A DNA stretch of 64,000 nucleotides from Bradyrhizobium sp. CB3481. GTDB lineage: Bacteria > Pseudomonadota > Alphaproteobacteria > Rhizobiales > Xanthobacteraceae. A program made the position numbers and the translations under genes. The stretch covers positions 7,150,501 through 7,214,500 of the forward strand of contig NZ_CP121647.1 of the NCBI RefSeq assembly GCF_029714305.1, written 5' to 3'. Below are positions 20,161 to 27,694 of the stretch, one piece after another. Positions within the stretch are counted from its first letter, which is position 1. Each line of letters starts with the position of its first letter. The notes under the pieces were generated by a model, which did not search any database, was not told where the DNA came from, and saw nothing but the letters and a program-made list of their open reading frames with translations.

Positions 20161-21126
20161 ATGCCTGCGCCTATCCATGCCAAGGTCGTCATTATCGGTT
20201 CCGGCCCCGCCGGTTACACCGCGGCGATCTACGCGGCGCGGGCGATGCTGGAGCCGGTGCTGATCCAGGGCATCCAGCCAGGCGGACAACTCACGATCAC
20301 CACCGACGTGGAGAACTACCCGGGCTTTGCCGACGTCATCCAGGGCCCCTGGCTGATGGAGCAGATGGAGAAGCAGGCCGCGCATGTCGGCACCAAGATC
20401 GTCACCGATCTCGTCAGCAAACTCGAACTTTCGCAGCGCCCGTTTCGTCTGACCTGCGATAGCGGCGACGTCTATCTGGCGGAGACGGTGGTCCTCGCCA
20501 CCGGCGCGCAGGCGCGCTGGCTCGGCATCCCTTCGGAGGAGAAGTTCAAGGGCTTTGGCGTCTCGGCCTGCGCAACCTGCGACGGCTTCTTCTATCGGGG
20601 CAAAGAAGTGATCGTGGTCGGCGGTGGCAACACGGCAGTCGAGGAAGCATTGTTCCTGACCAACTTTGCATCGCAGGTGACGATCGTGCATCGCCGCGAT
20701 CATTTCCGCGCCGAGCGCATCCTGCAGGACCGCCTGTTCAAGCACACCAAGATCAAGGTGGTGTGGGATAGCGCGATCGACGAGATCTGCGGCGCCGAGA
20801 ACCCGAGCAAGGTCACCCATGTGCGGCTGAAGAACGTCAAGACTGGTGCGCTGACGGAAGTGCCGGCCGACGGCGTCTTCATCGCCATCGGCCACGCGCC
20901 GGCGACCGATCTCGTCAAGGACCAGATCAAGCTGAAACCATCCGGCTATGTCGAGGTGGCGCCGAACTCGACCGCGACTTCGGTCCCCGGCCTGTTTGCC
21001 GCCGGCGATGTCGCCGACGAAACCTATCGGCAGGCGGTCACCGCCGCCGGCCTCGGCTGCATGGCGGCCCTCGAGGCCGAACGTTTCCTGGCTTTGCGCG
21101 CGAGCGATCGCGCGGCGGCTGAATGA
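20161..21126 (+). CDS. trxB: Thioredoxin-disulfide reductase
   Basis: The 321-residue low-Mr flavoenzyme reduces thioredoxin with NADPH. The FAD loop is 'IIGSGPAGYTAAIYAARA' (11-28), the redox pair lies in 'C137-A-T-C140-D', the NADPH loop is 'VVGGGNTAVEEALFL' (152-166), and 'GLFAAGDVADETYRQAVTAAG' is the C-terminal FAD motif. All key residues are intact. An apparent RBS (GAGAGGGA) precedes ATG 20161. The stop overlaps the ATG of the LysR gene, so the pair is translationally coupled, an arrangement I believe is usual in Bradyrhizobium. Confidence 0.96.
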   Translation: MPAPIHAKVVIIGSGPAGYTAAIYAARAMLEPVLIQGIQPGGQLTITTDVENYPGFADVIQGPWLMEQMEKQAAHVGTKIVTDLVSKLELSQRPFRLTCDSGDVYLAETVVLATGAQARWLGIPSEEKFKGFGVSACATCDGFFYRGKEVIVVGGGNTAVEEALFLTNFASQVTIVHRRDHFRAERILQDRLFKHTKIKVVWDSAIDEICGAENPSKVTHVRLKNVKTGALTEVPADGVFIAIGHAPATDLVKDQIKLKPSGYVEVAPNSTATSVPGLFAAGDVADETYRQAVTAAGLGCMAALEAERFLALRASDRAAAE

Positions 21127-22052
21127 TCATGGCTCGAACGCGGGACGGATTTACGGACATGGATTGGGACAAGCTGAAGGTGTTTCACGCGGCGGCGGAA
21201 GCGGGAAGCTTCACCCATGCCGGCGAGCAACTTGGGCTCTCGCAATCGGCGGTGTCGCGGCAGGTCAGTGCGCTCGAGCAGGAGCTCTCGGTGTCGCTGT
21301 TTCATCGCCATGCGCGCGGACTCATCCTCACCGAGCAGGGCGATCTATTGTTCCGCACCGCGCATGACGTGTTCATGCAGCTGCAGGCGGCGCGCGCCAA
21401 GCTGACCGACAGCCGCGAGCGGCCGAGCGGCGATCTCAAGATCACCACCCCACCGGCGCTCGGCATCAACTGGCTGATTCCGCGGCTCGACGAGTTCACC
21501 GCGCTCTATCCGGATATCCGCATCTCGCTGATCGTCACCGACGAGGATCTCGATCTGTCGATGCGCGAGGCCGATGTTGCGATCCGGACCCGCAAGCCGA
21601 CGCAGCCCGACCTTATCCAGCGCAAGCTGTTCTCGATCGGCTTCCACGCCTATTGCTCGCCGGAATACATCAAGCGCTTCGGCACGCCGCGCACGCTCGA
21701 CGACCTCGACTCGCACCGCATTATCATGCTCGGCGATGCGCAGGTTCCGACGCATCTGCAGAACCGCGCCTGGCTGATCGACGCCGGCCGCAACGGTTCC
21801 GGTCCGCGCGAAGCCTATTTCAAGGTGAACAACATCTTAGGGCTGGTCCGCGCCTGCCAGCAGGGCCTCGGCATTGCCGCGCTGCCGGACTATCTGGTCG
21901 AGTCAAACGACCGTCTGGTGCAGCTGTTCGGCGAGTCCGATTCGATCCAGCTCGACACCTATTTCGTCTATCCCGAAGAGTTGAAGACGGTCGCGCGGGT
22001 GCAGGTGTTCCGAGACTTCGTGGTGAGCAAGGCGCAGCGCTGGCCTTCCTAG
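21123..22052 (+). CDS. LysR-family transcriptional regulator (trxB-linked)
   Basis: The 309-residue protein has the LysR helix-turn-helix 'LKVFHAAAEAGSFTHAGEQLGLSQSAVSRQVSALEQ' (about 17-52) and a periplasmic-binding-like effector domain ('LKITTPPALGINWLIPRL', 'DVAIRTRKP', 'GLVRACQQGLGIAALPDYL'). The start is ATG 21123, which overlaps the trxB stop, or ATG 21129. The coupling to trxB suggests redox- or growth-linked control, but no effector can be named. A strong terminator lies about 220 bp downstream. Confidence 0.92.
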   Translation: MIMARTRDGFTDMDWDKLKVFHAAAEAGSFTHAGEQLGLSQSAVSRQVSALEQELSVSLFHRHARGLILTEQGDLLFRTAHDVFMQLQAARAKLTDSRERPSGDLKITTPPALGINWLIPRLDEFTALYPDIRISLIVTDEDLDLSMREADVAIRTRKPTQPDLIQRKLFSIGFHAYCSPEYIKRFGTPRTLDDLDSHRIIMLGDAQVPTHLQNRAWLIDAGRNGSGPREAYFKVNNILGLVRACQQGLGIAALPDYLVESNDRLVQLFGESDSIQLDTYFVYPEELKTVARVQVFRDFVVSKAQRWPS

Positions 22053-22268
22053 CAGCCGGTGCTGTTCGGATTAGCCCATTTTATAGAGGGCCCGCTCACC
22101 GCATGTCTGACATGCGACCTCGAAGGTTGCTGCAAGGCACAGATGAGGATCATAGTGCTCAAACGCTGAGCGGTTGCGTCGCGCATATGTCCCCCTCCTC
22201 CAGTGACGTGGCGGTTCAGTAATCCCTCTTGGAAGGTGATTGTGTCGGCCTCACGTGGCCAATACCTC

Positions 22269-22299
22269 AAGCCGGGCTCTCTTGGGCCCGGCTTTTTTT
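22269..22299 (+). terminator. Rho-independent terminator
   Basis: AGCCGGGC, an 8-nt loop, GCCCGGCT and a run of seven T residues (22293-22299) form a strong intrinsic terminator. It lies 217 bp after the LysR stop, which is far for a simple 3' UTR, so a small transcript may end here. Confidence 0.85.
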
Positions 22300-22491
22300 C
22301 TTGCTCGCGTCACATGAGTCCGCCGATTGACATTGAAGCCTTTCACAACCATCATGCCCACATGATCACGCGTTCGTGTGCAGCTTCGTCGTCGAAAAAA
22401 GGTCCCCATCCGGGGACCCGAGATCGACGCGCGCGCTGAACTGCCGCAACCCGCGATCCGCAAAGCCCCGCCGTCTGGACGGGGTTTTTTA
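22300..22491 (+). ncRNA. Candidate structured leader or small RNA between two terminators
   Basis: Between two intrinsic terminators lies a stretch with a 7-bp hairpin GGTCCCC-atcc-GGGGACC (22401-22418) preceded by six A residues, and it ends at the second terminator (22464-22491). No protein gene fits. The second terminator is only about 40 nt before the ATG of the aldolase gene, so this RNA could be the attenuated leader of that gene or a separate sRNA. The boundaries at the 5' end are unknown. Confidence 0.35.
22464..22491 (+). terminator. Rho-independent terminator upstream of the DapA-like gene
   Basis: CCCCG-ccgtctgga-CGGGG followed by six T residues (22485-22490) forms an intrinsic terminator. 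Because the downstream ATG is at 22532, transcription of the aldolase gene either starts in the short gap after it or must read through it, as in attenuation. Confidence 0.75.
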
Positions 22492-22531
22492 TTGGTCCCG
22501 TCTCCGGCTTTCCCCAAGAGGAGATGGAACG

Positions 22532-23467
22532 ATGACTGAACCTTCGACCAGCGATTTAACGCGGCGCCTGCAGGGCCTGTGGCTGCCGCTGATCACGCCG
22601 TTTCGAAACGGCGAACTCGACGAAGCGTCGCTGCGCCGGCTCGTCAGGCACTATGCGGCCGGCCCGATCGACGGCTTCATTCTGGCGGCGACGTCGGGCG
22701 AAGGCATGTCGCTGCGCACCGACGAGCTCGAACGTCTGGTGAGAGTGACGCGCAGCGAGCTCGCCACCGCTGGCCGGCGGCATTTGCCGATTCTGCTCGG
22801 CCTGTCCGGCGCCTCGACCACGAAGATGCTGGCGGCGCTGGACGAGACGGCCGGCTGGCCGGTCGACGGCTATCTGATCGCAAGCCCCTATTACATCAGG
22901 CCGTCGCAGCGCGGCATCCTGCTGCATTTTACCGCGCTCGCCGACCGTGCTGCACACCCGATCGTGCTCTACAACATTCCCTACCGGACATCGGTCAACA
23001 TCACCAACGAGACGCTGTTGCAACTCGCCGCGCATCCCAACATCGTCGGCATGAAGGATTGCAGCGCCGACCGCGCGCAGTCGATCGACTTCCTGAGCCG
23101 GCGTCCCTCCGGCTTTCGCGTGCTGACCGGCGAAGACGCGCAGTATCACGAAGGGCTCAGCGACGGCGCCGATGGCGCGATCCTCTTGTCGGCGCATCTC
23201 GAGACCGAGGCCTTCGCATCGGTACGGACGCTTTTTATGCACGGCGATCGCGACGGCGCGCTGGCGTGCTGGAAGTCGGTTTCCGCTCTGACCCGGCTCT
23301 TGTTCAGCGAGCCGAGCCCGGCGCCTGCCAAGTACTGGCTCGCGCGCAGCGGGCTGATCGACAGCGCCGAGATGCGCCTGCCGATGGTCGAGGTCAGCGC
23401 CGAACTGGCGGCCTTGCTGGATGAGGAAATCGAACGGCGCAGCCCGCCGCTGAAGCTGCGGGCCTGA
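22532..23467 (+). CDS. Dihydrodipicolinate synthase/N-acetylneuraminate lyase family aldolase
   Basis: The 311-residue class I aldolase has the Schiff-base K175 in 'GMKDCS', the catalytic Y147 in 'LYNIPYRT', and T54-S55-G-E in place of the usual TTGE loop. These belong to a DHDPS-type TIM barrel. The true substrate could be aspartate semialdehyde (DapA) or another keto acid; a standard dapA is probably elsewhere, so I give no symbol. ATG 22532 follows AAGAGGAG; the longer frame would read through the terminator. The C-terminal 'DEEIERRSPPLKLRA' is charged. Confidence 0.85.
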   Translation: MTEPSTSDLTRRLQGLWLPLITPFRNGELDEASLRRLVRHYAAGPIDGFILAATSGEGMSLRTDELERLVRVTRSELATAGRRHLPILLGLSGASTTKMLAALDETAGWPVDGYLIASPYYIRPSQRGILLHFTALADRAAHPIVLYNIPYRTSVNITNETLLQLAAHPNIVGMKDCSADRAQSIDFLSRRPSGFRVLTGEDAQYHEGLSDGADGAILLSAHLETEAFASVRTLFMHGDRDGALACWKSVSALTRLLFSEPSPAPAKYWLARSGLIDSAEMRLPMVEVSAELAALLDEEIERRSPPLKLRA

Positions 23468-23484
23468 ATGGCGCACAAGAAAGA

Positions 23485-23517
23485 CGCTCCCGCCCGCCTC
23501 AGTGGAGAGCGGGAGCG
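23485..23517. terminator. Hairpin between convergent genes
   Basis: CGCTCCCGC and GCGGGAGCG form a perfect 9-bp stem with a 15-nt loop between the aldolase stop (23467) and the stop of the convergent 46-residue gene (23526). No T run follows, so it may be a Rho-dependent or mRNA-stabilising structure serving both transcripts. Confidence 0.5.
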
Positions 23518-23525
23518 ATACGTCC

Positions 23526-23666
23526 TTAGCTGAAGAGCAGCCGATAGGTCATGACAGGCGCGAAGCCGAGGAGCATCGCCCAGGCGGCGAATGACGACAC
23601 CAGGAGAACATCGTGCATGCTCTGCGCGTAATCGCCAAACTGAAATTTATTGCGATGAAAGGTCAT
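23526..23666 (-). CDS. Small membrane protein (46 aa)
   Basis: The frame starts with ATG 23666 after a GGGGGGA ribosome-binding site and encodes a polar N-terminus (MTFHRNKFQFGDYAQSMHD) followed by one hydrophobic segment (VLLVSSFAAWAMLLGFAPVM) and a short 'TYRLLFS' tail. It is too short for routine gene callers but the strong RBS and single transmembrane helix make it convincing. I recall similar 'GDYAQSMHDVLLVS' small proteins in Bradyrhizobium. The function is unknown; the location is probably the inner membrane. Confidence 0.6.
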   Translation of the reverse strand: MTFHRNKFQFGDYAQSMHDVLLVSSFAAWAMLLGFAPVMTYRLLFS

Positions 23667-23898
23667 TTGGAATCCCCCCGGACTTTTCTTGAGGAAGAAT
23701 CCATACGCGTAAAATTCTAACGTTGCGGGCGCGGCTTCGCTCGACTTTGACGCCGCGCAGTCACCGGATGTTAACCAGCGCCGGTGGCGGTTAATCCGCG
23801 GTAGCAGGTGGATTCAATTGCAAGCGAAATCTCAACCAGGTTTTTAAAGCCGATCGCGTATCAAACTGGTCGGAGCAACGAGAAACGCGGGGCGCGTC

Positions 23899-24030
23899 GT
23901 GCATTTCGAGAACAACAGGCTGCCCGATCCGGGCTACTCCACCGAGGACATTATCTGGGCCGTCGGCATCTGGTCGGTGATCCTGACGCTGTCCCCGGTC
24001 GTCGTGTTCTACGTGCTGATGGTGGCGTAA
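23899..24030 (+). CDS. Small membrane protein (43 aa, GTG start)
   Basis: Starting at GTG 23899 the frame reads a polar segment (VHFENNRLPDPGYSTEDIIW) and then one hydrophobic helix (AVGIWSVILTLSPVVVFYVL) ending 'MVA'. The bias for codons ending in G/C and the protein-like composition support a real gene. It is divergent from the 46-residue membrane protein; the gap holds two GTTAA-type motifs. The function is unknown. A weak G-rich stretch is the only RBS candidate, so the start could be elsewhere. Confidence 0.5.
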   Translation: MHFENNRLPDPGYSTEDIIWAVGIWSVILTLSPVVVFYVLMVA

Positions 24031-24048
24031 GAGGCCTTCGCGCTCCGC

Positions 24049-24163
24049 CGTCATTGCGAGGAGCTCGCGACAAAATTGCAGAGCAATTTTGCGCTGAAGC
24101 GACGAAGCAATCGATCTCTCCCCGCGGGGAAAGATGGATTGCTTCGCTTCGCGCGCAATGACG
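24049..24163. repeat. Palindromic intergenic repeat (cgtcattgcgag type), copy 1
   Basis: The ends 'cgtcattgcgag' and 'cgcgcaatgacg' are inverted, with inner arms 'gcgacgaagcaatc' and 'gattgcttcgcttcg'. A related copy lies at 61470-61553. An inserted palindrome 'aaattgcagagcaattt' makes this copy longer. It fills the gap before the ParA gene end. Confidence 0.85.
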
Positions 24164-24247
24164 CCGATAGTTTCTGCAGCCCCCACCAAAAGAAAAACGC
24201 GCGGAGCGCCGCGCGTCTTCAACAGTCCGAAAAGACAAGCGGCGTTG

Positions 24248-24928
24248 TTACGCCGCCTGCTTGTGCATGGCGCCCGATGCCGACGCCGTTCCGCGGATCG
24301 CCTTGATCGAACGTTCGATCGCGCCCCAGAGCCTCGAGATCTCCGCCGCGGCGCGGCCTTCGGCGTAATATTCGCGGGCACCTTCGCCCTGGCTCAGCGC
24401 CATCAACAGGTCGGCGCGGTTGGTGATCTGGCCGCTCCAAACGGGAGCGCGGAATTTCGCCAACGCTTCGCGCGCGATGGTGACGATGCGGCTCTCGACG
24501 CCGTCACGTTCGGCGGGGGCGCCGTTGATCACGACAGCGTAGGGCTTGCGCGCCGAGCGGCAGGTTTGAATCGTTTCCTGCACCGCGTTGACGTCGAACA
24601 CGCCGGGCCGCGCCGGAATGATCACCATGGTTGCATTGCGGATTGCGTCGTCGACGACGGCCGACAGGTTCGGCGGCGTGTCGATGAACACCCATTCGAC
24701 GCCGTCGCGCTTGGCGGCCGCGACGATGCCGCTGACGGAATTCACCGCAGCCTTGATCGGCGGCTCATTGGTGCCGCGCAATTTATGCCACAGCGTGAGC
24801 GAGCCCTGTGGATCGGCATCGACGAGCAGTATAGGTTTAGTCGCCTTGTGAACATGGGCAGCGAGGTGAGCAGCCAGGGTACTTTTTCCCGACCCCCCTT
24901 TACGTGATGCAAAAACAATTACGTTCAT
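24248..24928 (-). CDS. ParA/MinD-family ATPase (orphan)
   Basis: The 226-residue protein starts 'MNVIVFASRK' and has a deviant Walker A 'KGGSGKS' (10-16) with the signature lysine, 'LLVDADPQGS' as A' motif (about 34-43) and 'VFIDTPPNLS' as Walker B region. It is close to the VirC1/orphan ParA group that positions cargo on the nucleoid. No parB or parS partner lies nearby, so the cargo is unknown. ATG 24928 follows a GGAGG ribosome-binding site; the frame extension to 24970 is not needed. Confidence 0.88.
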   Translation of the reverse strand: MNVIVFASRKGGSGKSTLAAHLAAHVHKATKPILLVDADPQGSLTLWHKLRGTNEPPIKAAVNSVSGIVAAAKRDGVEWVFIDTPPNLSAVVDDAIRNATMVIIPARPGVFDVNAVQETIQTCRSARKPYAVVINGAPAERDGVESRIVTIAREALAKFRAPVWSGQITNRADLLMALSQGEGAREYYAEGRAAAEISRLWGAIERSIKAIRGTASASGAMHKQAA

Positions 24929-25107
24929 ACCTTGGCCTCCAGTTGACCCCAGAAGCCGAAAATGAATCACCGCGCTGATTCGTGAAAGAAAAATTTATCG
25001 GGCGCCGCGATGAAGCCACTTAATTGCCAATAAGGCTGGTTTTTGAGTCACACCGCGCAATCACGGACAGGGCGAAACGGAAATCGGCAAAGCCTGTTCT
25101 GCCCGGC

Positions 25108-25437
25108 TCACTGCGCGCTTTTTGCGCGCTCGCGTTCGAACTTCACGCGCTGACGTTCCAACCATTTGCGCTCGATCCAGCCCAGTCCCTGCGCCAGCGG
25201 CTTCTGCAGCGGCGGCACATCCTGCGCGAACAAAAGGAGTCCGAGCGGCAGCATCCAGAGCCCGAGCACCGGCAGGAAGCTGAAACAGCCGCCCGCGACG
25301 AGTAGAAGCGCAAGCGGAATGCGCACATAGAACGACGACGGCTTGCGCACCCAGCCGACGAACTTCGATGGCCCCGACGGCAGCTTCTTCTCGAACCACG
25401 CAAAGTGCCGGTCGAGCTCCTTCTGGTGGTTACTCAA
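25108..25437 (-). CDS. Small inner-membrane protein
   Basis: The protein has a charged N-terminal segment (KELDRHFAWFEKKLPSGPSKFVGWVRKPSS), two closely spaced hydrophobic helices ('IPLALLLVAGGCFSFLPVLGLWMLPLGLLLFA') and a basic C-terminus. This looks like a hairpin membrane protein of unknown function found in Bradyrhizobium. I chose TTG 25437 because an exceptionally good ribosome-binding site (AGGAGAGGGAG) precedes it; ATG 25473 is the other option and gives 121 residues instead of 109. Confidence 0.65.
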   Translation of the reverse strand: MSNHQKELDRHFAWFEKKLPSGPSKFVGWVRKPSSFYVRIPLALLLVAGGCFSFLPVLGLWMLPLGLLLFAQDVPPLQKPLAQGLGWIERKWLERQRVKFERERAKSAQ

Positions 25438-25537
25438 TGAACTCCCTCTCCTCTTGCCTGAGAAGATGTTCATTGCCGAGGCGGCAAACAAGGCGTCCGT
25501 TCGCCGCGAACGAAACCGTGAAAGCTCGTGATGTCCG

Positions 25538-25897
25538 TCACGCCGCCGGTTTCGCCGGCTTCTTCTTGCGCGGCTTGGCGCTCACCGCCTTGCGCGGCGT
25601 TGCCGGACGGATCACCGTCGGGCGGCCCGCTGACCTAGCCGAAACTTCACCCGGTTCCGGTCCCGGCCTGAACTGCGCGCGGCAGGGCGGCGAGAGTTGC
25701 GACTTGTTCCTGATCATGCAGGCGGTGACACGCTCAACGTCGGGAATGTCCGAACTGCAAAGGCGGAACGCATCGCCCGTGCAGGCCTGCTGCTGTTCGG
25801 CGGTATAGGACTGCGCCGCGGCAGGCCCGACCGAGACCGACAGTATGGCGGCCAAAAACAATCCGACCTGGAAAATCCCTGCCCGAAAGATCGTCAT
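25538..25897 (-). CDS. Exported protein with cysteine-rich motif
   Basis: The 119-residue product has a signal peptide (MTIFRAGIFQVGLFLAAILSVSVGPAAAQ) and a short domain 'QACTGDAFRLCSSDIPDVERVTACMIRNKSQLSPPC' containing four cysteines, typical of the small periplasmic 'Cys-rich repeat' family. The C-terminal 30 residues are Lys/Arg/Pro-rich (PRKAVSAKPRKKKPAKPAA). ATG 25897 follows GGGGGGA. The function is unknown; the spacing of the cysteines suggests disulphide bonds. Confidence 0.7.
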   Translation of the reverse strand: MTIFRAGIFQVGLFLAAILSVSVGPAAAQSYTAEQQQACTGDAFRLCSSDIPDVERVTACMIRNKSQLSPPCRAQFRPGPEPGEVSARSAGRPTVIRPATPRKAVSAKPRKKKPAKPAA

Positions 25898-26032
25898 CAA
25901 ATCCCCCCAGCCCAAAGTTTGGCAGAATTGTGGGTGAATGGCGAAGGATTCGCAAGCACGGGTGGACGGCGCGCCACAGCACAAGTGTCGCGGCGGTTCG
26001 GGTCTGGGCGGTCATTCCCGTGGGGTGAAAGC

Positions 26033-26109
26033 TGGTACAGTTGGGTGGGCTCGAACCACCGACCTCCTGTTCCACAGACAGGCGCTCTAACCAACTGAGC
26101 TACAACTGC
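26033..26109 (-). tRNA. tRNA-His (GTG)
   Basis: Read on the minus strand, the acceptor GCAGTTG pairs with CAACTGT, the D arm is GCTC/GAGC, the anticodon arm CCTGT-CTGTGGA-ACAGG carries anticodon GTG, and the T arm is GGTGG-TTCGAGC-CCACC, followed by A73 and an encoded CCA. There is no G-1, and A73 replaces C73. This is the known alphaproteobacterial exception to the universal tRNA-His identity rule. All arms are intact. Confidence 0.97.
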
Positions 26110-26276
26110 ATCCCTAGCGCGGGGGCTCCGAAAAGGGCCCCGCGAATGGGCCGGAAACTAGGTGCAACGCCTCGCTTTGGCAAGTGCGCCGCGTCACACA
26201 TAATGGTCGCCGGCGAGGCATTTTGCGTTCATTTTTGCGAACCGTCCGCGGGGGCGGTGACCGGCCCCGGGCAAGC

Positions 26277-26308
26277 AAAAAGCCCGGGCCGTTTCGCCCG
26301 GGCTTTTT
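26277..26308. terminator. Bidirectional intrinsic terminator
   Basis: AAAAAGCCCGGGC-cgtttc-GCCCGGGCTTTTT is a perfect stem flanked by A and T runs, so it can terminate transcripts in both directions. It lies 21 bp beyond the stop of the first phasin gene and ends that transcript. Confidence 0.9.
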
Positions 26309-26329
26309 CAGAGTTCATATCCCAAGCGA

Positions 26330-26773
26330 TCAGGCGGCAGGCTTGTAGTACTTCGCGGCGGAGGCCTTGATCGGCTCAACGGTCTCGCTCGCGACCTTCT
26401 GGCCGAGCTCGGCGAGCTCCTTGGCCTGGGTGGTCAAGGTCTCGTACTGCTTGCGGGCGTGCGAGGTCCACAGCTCGAGCGCCGCGGCCGGGGTCTTCAC
26501 GCCGAACAGCTCCTGCGCGAAATCGAGCGAGGACGAGGTGTTGGCCTTGAAGAACTCGATCAGCTTGGCGTTGTACTCGCTGGCGCCTTTGCTGGCCGAG
26601 GTGAATACGGCCTCGATGGTGCCGTTATGGGTCTCGGCAGCGTCCTTGAACTTGGCGTAGCTGTCGCGGGCCTGCGAGACGCCCTTTTCAGCGAGCGCGC
26701 GCATCTGCTCGGGCACTTCGAAGGGGATGATGGAGGCAGAGAAGGGATCGGTGGAGCTGGTCACGGCTTGCAT
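26330..26773 (-). CDS. Phasin-family protein 1
   Basis: The 147-residue helical protein has the phasin pattern: 'FEVPEQMRALAEKGVSQARDSYAKFKDAAE', 'AKLIEFFKANTSSSLDFAQELFGVKTPAAALELWTSHARKQYETLTTQAKEL' and a C-terminal 'PIKASAAKYYKPAA'. Phasins coat polyhydroxyalkanoate granules and regulate their size. It ends at a strong bidirectional terminator. A second, shorter phasin lies 232 bp upstream in the same direction. Confidence 0.9.
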   Translation of the reverse strand: MQAVTSSTDPFSASIIPFEVPEQMRALAEKGVSQARDSYAKFKDAAETHNGTIEAVFTSASKGASEYNAKLIEFFKANTSSSLDFAQELFGVKTPAAALELWTSHARKQYETLTTQAKELAELGQKVASETVEPIKASAAKYYKPAA

Positions 26774-27005
26774 CCTTCACAACGGGGTTAAACGATATTC
26801 CCCCTCGCGGACGCGGGCAGACAAGCGGCCGAGAGGGTTCACGTACACACGCATTCACGGAAGTGCCCATCCACGGGCTTGCCTAATAAGCACCCATATC
26901 ATGTCAAATTTGTGCAACGCAACGGAGTTTGTGACGCGTCGCAACATTATTCTCGTTCCGGATGCCGGTTCCATCCGAGATCCCCAGCGGTTGCGGCCTT
27001 GCTGG

Positions 27006-27389
27006 TCAGTGTTTTGGCTTGGCCGCGTCGAGTGCGGCCTTGCCGACGAGCTGGCCCATTTCGGCCGCCTGCTCGGCCAGCGAGCGCATTTGAGTCTGCA
27101 CGTATTCGCCCTGCAGCCGGAGCACCTCGGCCAGATCCTTGGCCTTGAGCAGCGACTGCGCATAATCAAGCGAAGCCCGCACGTTTCGCTCGGCATTGAC
27201 GATCGTTATTTGGCTGACGTCCCGGGCGCCGGCGCGGATGGTGGCGTTGCGCTCCTCGAGGGAGCCGGCCACGGCCTGGGCGGAGGCGGCGAATTTTTCA
27301 AAGGTCTGGCGGGCTTGCTCGAAGCTCGCTTCCGCCATCGCCCGCATCTCCTTGGGCATCTCGAAACGGCCTTGCATATCCTCTCTCAC
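27006..27389 (-). CDS. Phasin-family protein 2
   Basis: The 127-residue protein 'MQGRFEMPKEMRAMAEASFEQARQTFEKF ... NVRASLDYAQSLLKAKDLAEVLRLQGEYVQTQMRSLAEQAAEMGQL' has the same helical phasin layout as its neighbour. I chose GTG 27389 because AAGGAG lies seven to eight bases upstream; ATG 27377 is the alternative. The frame upstream of this has no similarity. Its role is probably also PHA-granule coating, or another surface-binding role of the family. Confidence 0.82.
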   Translation of the reverse strand: MREDMQGRFEMPKEMRAMAEASFEQARQTFEKFAASAQAVAGSLEERNATIRAGARDVSQITIVNAERNVRASLDYAQSLLKAKDLAEVLRLQGEYVQTQMRSLAEQAAEMGQLVGKAALDAAKPKH

Positions 27390-27626
27390 GGCGTGCTCCT
27401 TTCTGGATTGCGTCCAATACCGCCGCGGGCGCCGCTCCGAATCGGATGCGGCGCCGGGATAGTTCTTCCGACCGTGGTCCCTGGCGCTGGCGTGCAACCC
27501 ACCCAACGCAATACCCCGCGGAAGGGTCCAGCGGTTGCGGCTGATGCGGCGGGGTTAAGGTTATCCTCGGCTAAGGTTACCAACAGCTAGCCGGGCCCGT
27601 GGACCTGCCGCGGCCAGCTTGCGATA

Positions 27627-27643
27627 CTAACGAAGCCTTAACC
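27627..27643 (+). promoter_or_regulatory. CtrA-like box upstream of the PdhS-like kinase
   Basis: CTAA-N7-TTAACC (ctaacgaagccttaacc) matches the CtrA consensus TTAA-N7-TTAAC with one mismatch, 51 bp before the kinase ATG. The 305-bp gap between the second phasin and the kinase contains two more GGTTA-type half sites near 27554-27586. The CtrA call is inference from pattern and from the gene it precedes. Confidence 0.4.
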
Positions 27644-27694
27644 CTGTCGGCGTTCTGGCTGCCGATGTGATGCCGGACGGTGATGTAGCAAGCG

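Noticed and set aside
22376..22531. N-terminal extension of the DapA-like protein
   Set aside because: It would translate the hairpin and terminator and is followed by a much better ATG with AAGAGGAG upstream.
24049..24163. Possible CRISPR-like repeat
   Set aside because: The repeats are inverted arms of one palindrome, not regularly spaced direct repeats with spacers.
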